64,000 nucleotides of DNA, taken from positions 245,376 to 309,375 of the forward strand of contig NZ_CAJYMB010000096.1 in assembly GCF_913775985.1 (NCBI RefSeq), written 5' to 3'. Every line of letters starts with the position of its first letter. Positions within the stretch are counted from its first letter, which is position 1. Source of the stretch: an uncultured Pluralibacter sp. GTDB taxonomy: Bacteria; Pseudomonadota; Gammaproteobacteria; Enterobacterales; Enterobacteriaceae. This document shows positions 50,844 to 61,998 of the stretch, piece by piece. The notes beneath the pieces were generated by a model. It was not told the DNA's origin, searched no databases, and saw only the letters and a program-made list of their open reading frames with translations. The position numbers and the translations under genes were made by a program.

Positions 50844-53075
50844 ATGGTTGCGGTACGCAGTGCACATCTTAATCGAGCTGGTGAGTTCGATCCCGCCAAA
50901 TGGATAGCGAATCTCGGGATCGTCAGCACCCAGTCGTGTGAGCGCCTGGCCGGAACCTGGACCTATTGTCGGGAACAGACCGAAGGCCATCCTGACGCCG
51001 AGCTGCTGCTGTGGCGCGGCGTCGAGATGGTTGAAATCCTCTCCATGCTCAACATGGATAACGACTCGCTGCGCGCTGCGCTGCTCTATCCGCTGGTGGT
51101 GGGCGGCGTGGTCACGGAAGAGAAGCTCGAAGAGAGCGTTGGCCGCTCTGTAGTGCAGCTGATCCACGGCGTGCGCGATATGGCCGCCATTCGCCAGCTG
51201 AAGGCCTCCCATACTGATTCGGTGTCCCCTGAACAAGTAGACAACGTGCGCCGGATGCTGCTGGCGATGGTGGACGACTTCCGCTGCGTGGTCATCAAGC
51301 TGGCGGAGCGCATCGCCCACCTGCGGGAAGTGAAGGACGCGCCGGAAGACGAGCGGGTGCTGGCCGCCAAAGAGTGCACCAACATCTACGCGCCGCTGGC
51401 GAACCGGCTCGGTATCGGCCAGCTCAAGTGGGAGCTGGAAGATTACTGCTTCCGCTATCTGCACCCCGACGAATACAAACGCATCGCTAAGCTGCTGCAC
51501 GAGCGGCGCATTGACCGCGAACACTATATTGATGAGTTTGTCGGCACCCTGCGCGCCTCCATCAAAGAAGAGGGCGTCAAAGCCGAGGTTTATGGCCGTC
51601 CGAAGCATATTTACAGCATCTGGCGCAAAATGCAGAAAAAGCATCTGGCGTTCGATGAGCTGTTTGACGTGCGGGCGGTGCGCATCGTGGCCGAGCGCCT
51701 GCAGGACTGCTACGCGGCGCTGGGTATTGTCCACACTCATTTCCGCCACCTGCCGGACGAGTTTGACGACTACGTCGCCAATCCTAAGCCGAACGGCTAT
51801 CAGTCAATCCACACTGTGGTGCTCGGCCCGGGCGGAAAAACTGTTGAGATCCAGATCCGCACCCGGCAGATGCACGAAGACGCCGAGCTGGGCGTTGCCG
51901 CCCACTGGAAGTACAAAGAGGGCGCCAGCGCGGGCGGCGGGCGCGGACACGAAGACCGTATCGCCTGGCTGCGCAAGCTCATTGCGTGGCAGGAGGAGAT
52001 GGCCGACTCCGGCGAGATGCTCGACGAAGTGCGCAGCCAGGTGTTCGACGACCGGGTTTACGTCTTTACGCCGAAAGGCGACGTGGTGGATCTGCCCGCA
52101 GGCTCTACGCCGCTGGACTTTGCCTACCATATCCACAGCGACGTGGGGCACCGCTGCATCGGAGCGAAAATCGGCGGACGCATTGTGCCGTTCACCTATC
52201 AGCTGCAGATGGGGGATCAGATTGAGATCATCACCCAGAAGCAGCCGAACCCGAGCCGCGACTGGCTGAATCCGAACCTCGGCTATGTCACCACCAGCCG
52301 CGGACGTTCTAAGATCCACGCCTGGTTCCGCAAGCAGGATCGGGATAAGAACATTCTAGCAGGCCGCCAGATCCTCGACGACGAGCTGGGCCAGCTGGGG
52401 ATCAGCCTGAAAGAGGCGGAGAAATTCCTGCTGTCGCGCTACAACTTCAACGAGCTGGACGAGCTGTTGGCGGCCATCGGCGTGGGGGATATTCGCCTCA
52501 ACCAGATGGTTAACTACCTGCAGGCGCAGTTCAACAAGCCGAGTGCGGCCGAACAGGACGCCGCTGCCCTGAAGCAGCTGCAGCAGAAAACCTACAACCC
52601 GCAGAGCCGTAAGAAAGACGACGGCCGCGTGGTGGTGGAGGGCGTCGGCAACCTGATGCACCATATTGCCCGCTGCTGCCAGCCGATCCCCGGCGATGAA
52701 ATCGTCGGCTTTATCACCCAGGGGCGCGGGATCTCCGTGCACCGGGCGGATTGCGATCAGCTGCTGGAGCTGCGGGCTCACGCGCCGGAGCGCATCGTGG
52801 AAGCGGTGTGGGGCGAAAGCTACTCTGCGGGCTATTCGCTGGTGGTGCGCGTTACCGCCAACGATCGCAGCGGCCTGCTACGCGACATCACCACCATTCT
52901 CGCCAACGAGAAGGTTAACGTGTTAGGCGTCGCCAGCCGCAGCGACACTAAGCAGCAGGTAGCTACCATTGATATGACCATCGAAATCTACAACCTGCAG
53001 GTGCTGGGCCGGGTGCTCGGCAAGCTGAACCAGGTACCGGATGTGATTGACGCCCGCCGCCTGCATGGCGGCTGA
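50844..53075 (+). CDS. relA: GTP pyrophosphokinase RelA, (p)ppGpp synthetase I
   Basis: RelA makes (p)ppGpp on ribosomes stalled with uncharged tRNA, the core of the stringent response. It has 743 residues (744 in E. coli). A degenerate HD region lacks the histidine-aspartate pair of SpoT-type hydrolases. The synthetase domain follows at about 240-400 (RPKHIYSIWRKMQKK, NPKPNGYQSIHTVV, EIQIRTRQMHEDAELGVAAHWKYKEG). TGS (YVFTPKGDVVDLPAGSTPLDFAY), a zinc-finger region (HHIARCCQPIPGDEI) and a C-terminal ACT domain complete it. AAGGAG precedes the ATG. Confidence 0.97.
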   Translation: MVAVRSAHLNRAGEFDPAKWIANLGIVSTQSCERLAGTWTYCREQTEGHPDAELLLWRGVEMVEILSMLNMDNDSLRAALLYPLVVGGVVTEEKLEESVGRSVVQLIHGVRDMAAIRQLKASHTDSVSPEQVDNVRRMLLAMVDDFRCVVIKLAERIAHLREVKDAPEDERVLAAKECTNIYAPLANRLGIGQLKWELEDYCFRYLHPDEYKRIAKLLHERRIDREHYIDEFVGTLRASIKEEGVKAEVYGRPKHIYSIWRKMQKKHLAFDELFDVRAVRIVAERLQDCYAALGIVHTHFRHLPDEFDDYVANPKPNGYQSIHTVVLGPGGKTVEIQIRTRQMHEDAELGVAAHWKYKEGASAGGGRGHEDRIAWLRKLIAWQEEMADSGEMLDEVRSQVFDDRVYVFTPKGDVVDLPAGSTPLDFAYHIHSDVGHRCIGAKIGGRIVPFTYQLQMGDQIEIITQKQPNPSRDWLNPNLGYVTTSRGRSKIHAWFRKQDRDKNILAGRQILDDELGQLGISLKEAEKFLLSRYNFNELDELLAAIGVGDIRLNQMVNYLQAQFNKPSAAEQDAAALKQLQQKTYNPQSRKKDDGRVVVEGVGNLMHHIARCCQPIPGDEIVGFITQGRGISVHRADCDQLLELRAHAPERIVEAVWGESYSAGYSLVVRVTANDRSGLLRDITTILANEKVNVLGVASRSDTKQQVATIDMTIEIYNLQVLGRVLGKLNQVPDVIDARRLHGG

Positions 53076-53089
53076 TACACCGGTTTAAA

Positions 53090-53135
53090 ACGGCGCCACT
53101 TCCGTCGGAAGCTGGCGCCGTATCTTTTTCTTTTC
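53090..53135 (+). terminator. Hairpin terminator between relA and mazG
   Basis: ACGGCGCCA (53090-53098) pairs with TGGCGCCGT (53113-53121), with an inner CTTCC/GGAAG stem. The tail ATCTTTTTCTTTTC is T-rich. It lies just before the mazG ribosome site, so it could reduce relA read-through into mazG. Confidence 0.7.
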
Positions 53136-53146
53136 AAGGAGTTGTT

Positions 53147-53938
53147 ATGACCCAAATCGACCGCCTGCTCGGCATTATGCGCCGCCTGCGCAACCCGGAA
53201 ACCGGCTGCCCGTGGGATAAAGAGCAGACCTTTGCCACTATTGCGCCCTACCCCCTTGAAGAAACGTACGAAGTGCTGGACGCCATCGCCCGTGAGGATT
53301 TTGACGATCTGCGCGGCGAGCTGGGCGACCTGCTGTTCCAGGTGGTGTTTTACGCGCAAATGGCGCAGGAAGAAGGCCGGTTTAACTTCGACGACATCTG
53401 CGCGGCTATCAGCGACAAGCTGGAGCGCCGCCATCCGCACATCTTCGGTGACGCCACGGCCGACAGCAGCGGCGAGGTGCTGGCGCGCTGGGAAGCGATA
53501 AAAACCGCCGAGCGGGCGGAGAAGTCCCAGCACTCTGCGGTTGACGATATTCCCCACAGCCTGCCGGCCCTGATGCGCGCCCACAAGATCCAGCGCCGCT
53601 GTTCGGCGGTGGGGTTTGACTGGACGTCCCTCGGGCCGGTGCTCGACAAAGTGCATGAAGAGATCGACGAAGTGATGCACGAGGCGCAGCAGGCGGTTAT
53701 CGACCAGAAGAAGCTGGAAGAGGAGGTGGGAGATCTGCTGTTTGCCACTGTTAACCTTTCCCGCCATCTGGGGGTCAAAGCCGAAGTGGCGCTGCAAAAA
53801 GCCAACCTCAAATTCGAGCGCCGTTTCCGCGAAGTGGAACGAATTGTTGCCGAACGCGGGCTGGAAATGACCGGCGTCGATCTGGAGACCATGGAAGCGG
53901 CCTGGCAGGAAGTAAAACGTCAGGAAGCTGATCTCTAA
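53147..53938 (+). CDS. mazG: Nucleoside triphosphate pyrophosphohydrolase MazG
   Basis: MazG hydrolyses NTPs and dNTPs to monophosphates and PPi and in E. coli lowers ppGpp. It has 263 residues, identical in length to E. coli. There are two tandem MazG domains. The first carries LEETYEVLDAI and LRGELGDLLFQVVFYAQMA; the second carries EEIDEVMHEA and LEEEVGDLLFATVNLSRHLG, with EExxE-type metal motifs. A CAAGGAG ribosome site precedes it. Lying downstream of relA fits its role in the stringent response. Confidence 0.97.
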   Translation: MTQIDRLLGIMRRLRNPETGCPWDKEQTFATIAPYPLEETYEVLDAIAREDFDDLRGELGDLLFQVVFYAQMAQEEGRFNFDDICAAISDKLERRHPHIFGDATADSSGEVLARWEAIKTAERAEKSQHSAVDDIPHSLPALMRAHKIQRRCSAVGFDWTSLGPVLDKVHEEIDEVMHEAQQAVIDQKKLEEEVGDLLFATVNLSRHLGVKAEVALQKANLKFERRFREVERIVAERGLEMTGVDLETMEAAWQEVKRQEADL

Positions 53939-54072
53939 CGTTTTTTTACGGCAAAGCCCAATTTGTACGATTTTACAAATGACAAACGCTTGATTTGCGT
54001 CAAAAACATTTACCCAAAAAGGGCTATTTTCTCACGGTTTCTTTTGTCAGAACCTGGCTCCGGAGAGGAAGA

Positions 54073-57178
<3,106 letters not shown>

Positions 57179-57200
57179 TCGCCGAGCCCTCCTCTGAAAA

Positions 57201-57229
57201 ATGCCAGTCGAAAGACTGGCATTTTTTTT
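57201..57229 (+). terminator. Intrinsic terminator of eno
   Basis: ATGCCAGTC (57201-57209) pairs with GACTGGCAT (57214-57222) around a GAAA tetraloop, followed by a run of T residues. This is a canonical strong terminator. Confidence 0.95.
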
Positions 57230-57301
57230 ACCCGTTAATCAGGAATGATCGTTTCAGCCTAATCTGCGATACTTAGCGTTTATTCCACAGCTGAGATGAC
57301 T

Positions 57302-57973
57302 ATGCAGTACCCGATTAACGAGATGTTCCAGACCCTGCAAGGCGAGGGTTACTTCACCGGCGTTCCCGCTCTGTTTATCCGACTCCAGGGTTGCCCGGTC
57401 GGCTGCGCGTGGTGCGACACCAAACATACCTGGGATAAGCTTGCGGATCGGGAAGTTTCGCTGTTCAGCATTCTGGCGAAAGTGAAAGAGAGCGACAAGT
57501 GGGGCGCGGCCACCGCCGAAGAGCTGCTGACCGCTATCGACCGTCAGGGCTGGACTGCCCGTCACGTGGTGATCACCGGCGGCGAACCTTGCATCCACGA
57601 TCTGACCCCGCTTACCGAACTGCTGGAGCAGCACGGCTACAGCTGCCAGATTGAAACCAGCGGCACCCACGAAGTGCGCTGCTCTGCCGGCACCTGGGTT
57701 ACCGTATCGCCGAAAGTCAATATGCGCGGCGGCTACGAGGTGCTCTCCCAGGCGCTGCACCGCGCGGATGAAATCAAGCACCCGGTTGGCCGCACCCGCG
57801 ATATTGAAGCGCTCGATGAGCTGCTGGAAACCATCGCCGACGAGAAGCCGCGGATTATCGCCCTGCAGCCCATCAGCCAGAAAGAAGACGCCACCCGGCT
57901 GTGCATCGAAACCTGCATCGCCCGCAACTGGCGGCTGTCGATGCAGACCCATAAGTATTTGAATATTGCATGA
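57302..57973 (+). CDS. queE: 7-carboxy-7-deazaguanine synthase QueE
   Basis: QueE is a radical SAM enzyme that converts 6-carboxytetrahydropterin to 7-carboxy-7-deazaguanine in the queuosine pathway. The ATG at 57302 gives 223 residues as in E. coli; the ATG at 57296 is two codons earlier. The [4Fe-4S] motif is GCPVGCAWCDTKHTW (Cys31, Cys35, Cys38), and the SAM-binding glycines are in VVITGGEPCIHD. It lies downstream of eno and convergent with ygcE. Confidence 0.96.
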   Translation: MQYPINEMFQTLQGEGYFTGVPALFIRLQGCPVGCAWCDTKHTWDKLADREVSLFSILAKVKESDKWGAATAEELLTAIDRQGWTARHVVITGGEPCIHDLTPLTELLEQHGYSCQIETSGTHEVRCSAGTWVTVSPKVNMRGGYEVLSQALHRADEIKHPVGRTRDIEALDELLETIADEKPRIIALQPISQKEDATRLCIETCIARNWRLSMQTHKYLNIA

Positions 57974-57980
57974 AGGGAAA

Positions 57981-58001
57981 GCCGGATGCGCCGCATCCGG
58001 C
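57981..58001. repeat. REP-like palindrome between queE and ygcE
   Basis: GCCGGATGCG and CGCATCCGGC form a 10-bp dyad with one central base, resembling the core of enterobacterial REP elements. It lies between convergent 3' ends, a common REP position, and may protect the mRNA ends. Confidence 0.6.
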
Positions 58002-58008
58002 CTCGGGC

Positions 58009-59487
58009 TCAGGCGTTTGACCAGCTCTGTATACTTTCTTCTTCTTTCAGATCGCCGTGAAAAACTGCATACGATTTTTTTAGTATCGGATCGGTATAGC
58101 GCGGCAGTTCCTTGAATATTCCCTTATTCATTGCTTCATATAGCACCGCGTGCTGAGTCACCGGCGTAAAGGTGTCCTTAACGCGCACCATATTGCCGAT
58201 GGCAGCGTCATATGATGGATACAGGCCCAGGCCTACCGCAACATTGATAGCGGCACCGAGGCTGGCGCAGCTATTGATGGCATTTCGACGCACCGGCAGG
58301 TTGAAGACATCAGCGAAGATCTGCATAAACAGGTCGCTGTTGGAGCCGCCGCCGGTGACAATCAGCTGCCGGGCTGCATGACCGCGCTCTTCGCACATAT
58401 TGTCGTAATTATTCTTCAGGGTCAGGGCAATGCTTTCAAGAATAGCTCTGTACATCCATGCGTAATCCATCGTGGCGTTGAAGCCGATAAAGATCCCGCG
58501 TTTGTAGGGCTCCCAGGGGTTGGTCAGCCAGTCCAGAACCGCCATTAGCCCGTCGCACCCCGGTGGCACCTCGGATGCTTTCTGATTGAGAAAATCCTCC
58601 GGCGACACGCCAGCTGCTGCGGCCTGTTTCAGCAGCGACTCACCGAGCATGTCCCGCAGCCAGCTAACCGTCCACATTCCTTTGCGAATGCCGTAGCCCT
58701 CGTACAGCAGCGTGTCCGGCATTGAGGACATTATGGGCCAGTAGTGCAGCGGATCTTTCGGTAGCGTTTTACCGTTCATCATTAGCGCAATGTAGGTGCC
58801 GAGAGAGATAACCACAGTTTCATCGTCCAGCAGCCCTGCACCCAGTGCTTCAACTGGTTTATCACTGGTGGTGCATACTAGCGGCAGGCCGGAGGGAAAT
58901 CCTGTGGCCCTCGCCGCTTGTTCGGTGATTTTGCCAAGTACTGTACCGGGCATCTGTACGTCAAACAGCATAGTTTGGGGGATCTGGAATTTGCGTATCA
59001 CCTCAGGATCGTGGCTCCAGCTCCAGGTTCTGTAGTCCACGGGCCATTGGCCAAAATAGTTGGCAATATTGTCTTTAAATTCGCCGGTCAGGCGATGGGT
59101 CAGATAGCCAGAGAACGAGGTTACCCGGGCTACATCAGGATTGGTGTGCTCATAAGGACGGGTAACGCGGGCGTCCTGCCAGCTAATAAGCTGTGCGGCC
59201 GGCGTACCGTCGGCCTTGAGCAGCGCGCGACAGCAGCGAATAGAGCCCAGTCCAATACCGACGATATCATCAACATTGCCGGTAAACTGACGCATCAAAT
59301 CCTTGCCGGCTCGGCACAGCGAGTCCCACAAATCGTCATCCGGATGTTCTACCGTATCTGCATCCGGGGTGTACATCGGCTGCAGCGCGCCTTTACCCTC
59401 GCAAATAACAGCACCATGCAGGTCGTACATGACAACTTTGGTGCTCTGACTGCCGCCATCAATTCCAATGATGTATTTTTTGGCCAT
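58009..59487 (-). CDS. ygcE: FGGY-family carbohydrate kinase YgcE
   Basis: A 492-residue sugar or polyol kinase of the FGGY family, close to E. coli YgcE; the substrate is not established. The N-terminal ATPase fold is YIIGIDGGSQSTKVVMYD. The substrate region is DNIANYFGQWPVDY and VVCTTSDKPVEALGAGLL, and the C-terminal adenosine loop is LIVTGGGSNSDLFMQIFADVF. The ATG at 59487 is preferred because AGGAGA is well spaced from it and too close to the ATG at 59493. It is downstream of yqcE in one operon. Confidence 0.93.
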   Translation of the reverse strand: MAKKYIIGIDGGSQSTKVVMYDLHGAVICEGKGALQPMYTPDADTVEHPDDDLWDSLCRAGKDLMRQFTGNVDDIVGIGLGSIRCCRALLKADGTPAAQLISWQDARVTRPYEHTNPDVARVTSFSGYLTHRLTGEFKDNIANYFGQWPVDYRTWSWSHDPEVIRKFQIPQTMLFDVQMPGTVLGKITEQAARATGFPSGLPLVCTTSDKPVEALGAGLLDDETVVISLGTYIALMMNGKTLPKDPLHYWPIMSSMPDTLLYEGYGIRKGMWTVSWLRDMLGESLLKQAAAAGVSPEDFLNQKASEVPPGCDGLMAVLDWLTNPWEPYKRGIFIGFNATMDYAWMYRAILESIALTLKNNYDNMCEERGHAARQLIVTGGGSNSDLFMQIFADVFNLPVRRNAINSCASLGAAINVAVGLGLYPSYDAAIGNMVRVKDTFTPVTQHAVLYEAMNKGIFKELPRYTDPILKKSYAVFHGDLKEEESIQSWSNA

Positions 59488-59523
59488 TGCCATTCTCCTG
59501 TAAAGCCAATAAGTAACGTCGTA

Positions 59524-60813
59524 TTACGCGCCGGAAATTTGGGCGTCCGTGCGGGCGCGGGGCATATTGGCACCGCGGATTTTTCTGGATAGTAAAAAGG
59601 TGAACACCATCACCATGAACATGGCGGCAAGTCCCATTAGCCACATATTGCGATAGGCTTCAGCAGCGGGCAGGGTATCCTGCCAGTGTCCGACAACGGG
59701 GTACACAAAGACATCTGGCAGAAAACCAATTACCGAGCAGATCCCCACCGTGGTGCCCATTATGAAGGTGGGCGTCTTTGCCTCGCCGGGACAGGCAAAA
59801 TAGAGGCCGCGCGATGCATAACAGGTGAAGCCCAGCAGCAGAATCAGACCAATTCCCAGTGCCACTGACTGCGGGTGTCGGTTGGTCGCCAGCAGTGCAA
59901 TAAGCGCAATAGCACCAATCACGGACAGAACCTGAATTGCGCGGGTAGGGGATTTTAATCTGCTGTAGGTGGTGATAATTCCTCCGAGCGGACCACACAT
60001 GGCGCGAAATATTTTATTGATCACAATTCCCATGTAGCTGGCGGCCACCAGCGACATGCCATACATTTCCGTCAAATAATTGGTGGAATAGCTAAGAATG
60101 GCGTAAATCGTATAGACGCCGAAAATAATCATGCTGCAGTACCATGTGGTGCTGATACGCAGTACTGACAGGATATCGCTGAGCTGAAAGGCTTTTGGTT
60201 GAGTACCTTGAGGATCGTTCGCGACATTGCCGTCACTGACGAAAAACCAGCACAGGATCCCCAGCAAAATATAGACACCGCTGTAAATGAGGATCACCGT
60301 TTTCAGGCTGTTAGGATCGTCCGGGGTAAAACGTGAAAAGGCCCACATGGTAAATACCGCCAGCGACATCACGCCCACGCCGCGCAGCCCTTCCATCCAG
60401 CCCATAATCTTGCCCTGCTCGGTACTGTCGCCGAGCATCGAGGCTGCTTTGATTGATACCGACCACAGCATCAGTATGGTGGTAATCGCGAAAGCTACCT
60501 GAATGGCAAGCATCACCCACAGCGGAGGATAGGTTGCCATCAGCAGCCCGAGCAGGCCTGTAATGATCATTGCCGACGTAATCATTTTTCGATGTGAGAA
60601 TTTGTCGGCAATAACCCCGCTGGGCGCATATAAAATAATCGCCGTAATGCCGAATGTGCTCATTATTAATCCAATTTCGGTATTACTAAAGCCCATAAAT
60701 TTGGCCATGGGGATTTGATAGATATAACGTAAATAAGCTAAGTCAAAGCTAACGCCTCCACTAAAACTAATAATGGCGAGGGTAATCCAGCGTCGGTATG
60801 AGTGTGGTTGCAT
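59524..60813 (-). CDS. yqcE: MFS transporter YqcE
   Basis: A 429-residue major facilitator with twelve predicted membrane segments, closely similar to E. coli YqcE (425). Typical stretches are RRWITLAIISFSGGVSFDLAYLRYIYQIP, APSGVIADKFSHRKMI and GKIMGWMEGLRGVGVMSLAVF. It probably imports the compound phosphorylated by YgcE, whose gene starts 36 bases downstream. The gene lies behind a leader terminator (60837-60886). Confidence 0.94.
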   Translation of the reverse strand: MQPHSYRRWITLAIISFSGGVSFDLAYLRYIYQIPMAKFMGFSNTEIGLIMSTFGITAIILYAPSGVIADKFSHRKMITSAMIITGLLGLLMATYPPLWVMLAIQVAFAITTILMLWSVSIKAASMLGDSTEQGKIMGWMEGLRGVGVMSLAVFTMWAFSRFTPDDPNSLKTVILIYSGVYILLGILCWFFVSDGNVANDPQGTQPKAFQLSDILSVLRISTTWYCSMIIFGVYTIYAILSYSTNYLTEMYGMSLVAASYMGIVINKIFRAMCGPLGGIITTYSRLKSPTRAIQVLSVIGAIALIALLATNRHPQSVALGIGLILLLGFTCYASRGLYFACPGEAKTPTFIMGTTVGICSVIGFLPDVFVYPVVGHWQDTLPAAEAYRNMWLMGLAAMFMVMVFTFLLSRKIRGANMPRARTDAQISGA

Positions 60814-60836
60814 AGCGTTTCTCGTATTGCGCAGAC

Positions 60837-60886
60837 AAAAAAAAGAGAAAAGTAAGCCACCCTTTTACAGGCAGATTACTTTTCTC
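60837..60886 (-). terminator. Leader terminator (attenuator) upstream of yqcE
   Basis: On the minus strand GAGAAAAGTAA pairs perfectly with TTACTTTTCTC, with an inner GCC/GGC, followed by eight T residues (60844-60837). It lies between the promoter and the yqcE start, so transcription must pass it. A mini-ORF MRKVICL (60888 down to 60865) enters the stem. Confidence 0.8.
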
Positions 60887-60936
60887 ATGGTCTCTAGTAA
60901 TGGCTATAACAAATATCATTTAAGATTAGATTACGA

Positions 60937-60952
60937 TGTGAGAGTTATCACG
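60937..60952. promoter_or_regulatory. CRP site, yqcE side
   Basis: TGTGA-GAGTTA-TCACG matches the CRP consensus (TGTGA, six bases, TCACA) at all but the last base. It lies about 40-46 bp upstream of the expected yqcE transcription start. Confidence 0.75.
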
Positions 60953-60993
60953 AATCCAAATTTTCCAGGCGAAAATTATGTGAGATAAAATCC

Positions 60994-61009
60994 TGTGACT
61001 TTCATCACG
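60994..61009. promoter_or_regulatory. CRP site, ygcW side
   Basis: TGTGA-CTTTCA-TCACG matches the consensus at all but the last base. Its centre (61001.5) is about 41.5 bp upstream of a start site near 61043, the class II CRP position. The -10 region is TGTGCTAAAAAT (61026-61037). Confidence 0.78.
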
Positions 61010-61062
61010 TTCAGACCTGGCAGGCTGTGCTAAAAATTACATCCAGTTACCAGAGAATATGA

Positions 61063-61109
61063 GAAAGGTGACTTCCCTCTTGTGGGGGAAGTTGCCTTTC
61101 TTTTTTTTT
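61063..61109 (+). terminator. Leader terminator (attenuator) upstream of ygcW
   Basis: GAAAGG-T-GACTTCCC pairs with GGGGAAGTTGCCTTTC, followed by nine T residues. It lies between the promoter and the ygcW start (61134), so it must be bypassed for expression. An 18-codon mini-ORF (61059-61115) runs through the stem and the T-run. Confidence 0.82.
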
Positions 61110-61133
61110 GCCTAAAGGAAGTTGGAGCCAGAT

Positions 61134-61919
61134 ATGTCAATCGAATCTCTTAATGCGTTTTCAATGGATTTCTTCTCACTGAAGGGAAAGACCGCTATCG
61201 TCACCGGCGGCAACAGTGGCCTTGGCCAGGCCTTTGCGCTGGCTCTGGCAAAAGCGGGCGCAAACCTGTTTATACCAAGCTTCATTCAGGATAACGGCGA
61301 AACCCGTGAACTGATTGAGCAACAGGGTGTCGAGGTTGAGTTCATGCAGGTTGATATCACCGCTGAAGGCGCACCGCGAGAAATCATCGCCGCCTGCTGC
61401 GCGCGTTTCGGCACCGTGGACATTCTGGTTAACAACGCCGGTATCTGCAAACTTAATAAAGTACTGAATTTTGGTCGCGCAGACTGGGATCCGATGATAA
61501 ACGTTAACCTCACCGCCGCGTTTGAGTTAAGCCATGAGGCCGCGAAAGTGATGATCCCCCAGCAGAGCGGCAAAATTATAAATATATGTTCGCTATTCTC
61601 TTATTTAGGTGGACAGTGGTCGCCGGCTTATTCAGCAACAAAACACGCACTTGCAGGTTTTACTAAAGCTTATTGTGATGAGCTTGGTCAATATAACATT
61701 CAGGTTAATGGCATAGCTCCTGGTTATTATGCTACCGAAATTACGACCGCTACCCGCAGTAATCCAGAAACAAATCAGCGCGTTCTTGACCATATTCCAG
61801 CAAACCGCTGGGGTGATACCCAGGACTTAATGGGGGCGATGGTCTACCTTGCCAGTCGTGCTTCTAACTATGTTAATGGTCACTTATTAGTCGTTGATGG
61901 TGGATATTTAGTCCGATAA
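61134..61919 (+). CDS. ygcW: Short-chain dehydrogenase/reductase YgcW
   Basis: A 261-residue classical SDR oxidoreductase, closely similar to E. coli YgcW. The cofactor motif is TGGNSGLGQAFALAL, followed by NNAG and the Ser-Tyr-Lys triad in ICSLFSYLGGQWSPAYSATKHAL. The absence of a basic residue after the motif would favour NAD, but this is uncertain. The ATG at 61134 has GGAG upstream; the ORF start at 61122 is less well placed. The 3' half is less GC-rich than its neighbours. It starts an operon with ygcU and ygcS. Confidence 0.93.
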   Translation: MSIESLNAFSMDFFSLKGKTAIVTGGNSGLGQAFALALAKAGANLFIPSFIQDNGETRELIEQQGVEVEFMQVDITAEGAPREIIAACCARFGTVDILVNNAGICKLNKVLNFGRADWDPMINVNLTAAFELSHEAAKVMIPQQSGKIINICSLFSYLGGQWSPAYSATKHALAGFTKAYCDELGQYNIQVNGIAPGYYATEITTATRSNPETNQRVLDHIPANRWGDTQDLMGAMVYLASRASNYVNGHLLVVDGGYLVR

Positions 61920-61998
61920 TTTTCGGACCGTCAGCCTGTAAATATTATTTCAGGTGGTTTCTGCTGCTTACTTATTTTAAATCAGGAAGGAAATACAT

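Larger units (their letters stand above)
60814..61133. other. Divergent control region between yqcE and ygcW
   Basis: These 320 bases hold, from left to right: a leader terminator for yqcE (60837-60886), the yqcE promoter area, two CRP-like sites (60937-60952 and 60994-61009), the ygcW promoter (extended -10 near 61026-61036), and a leader terminator for ygcW (61063-61109). Both leaders share a conserved sequence just before the terminator. Confidence 0.7.

Noticed and set aside
60773..60988. Plus-strand ORF of 71 codons across the yqcE/ygcW control region
   Set aside because: It spans the yqcE 5' end, a terminator stem and a CRP site; no coding signature.
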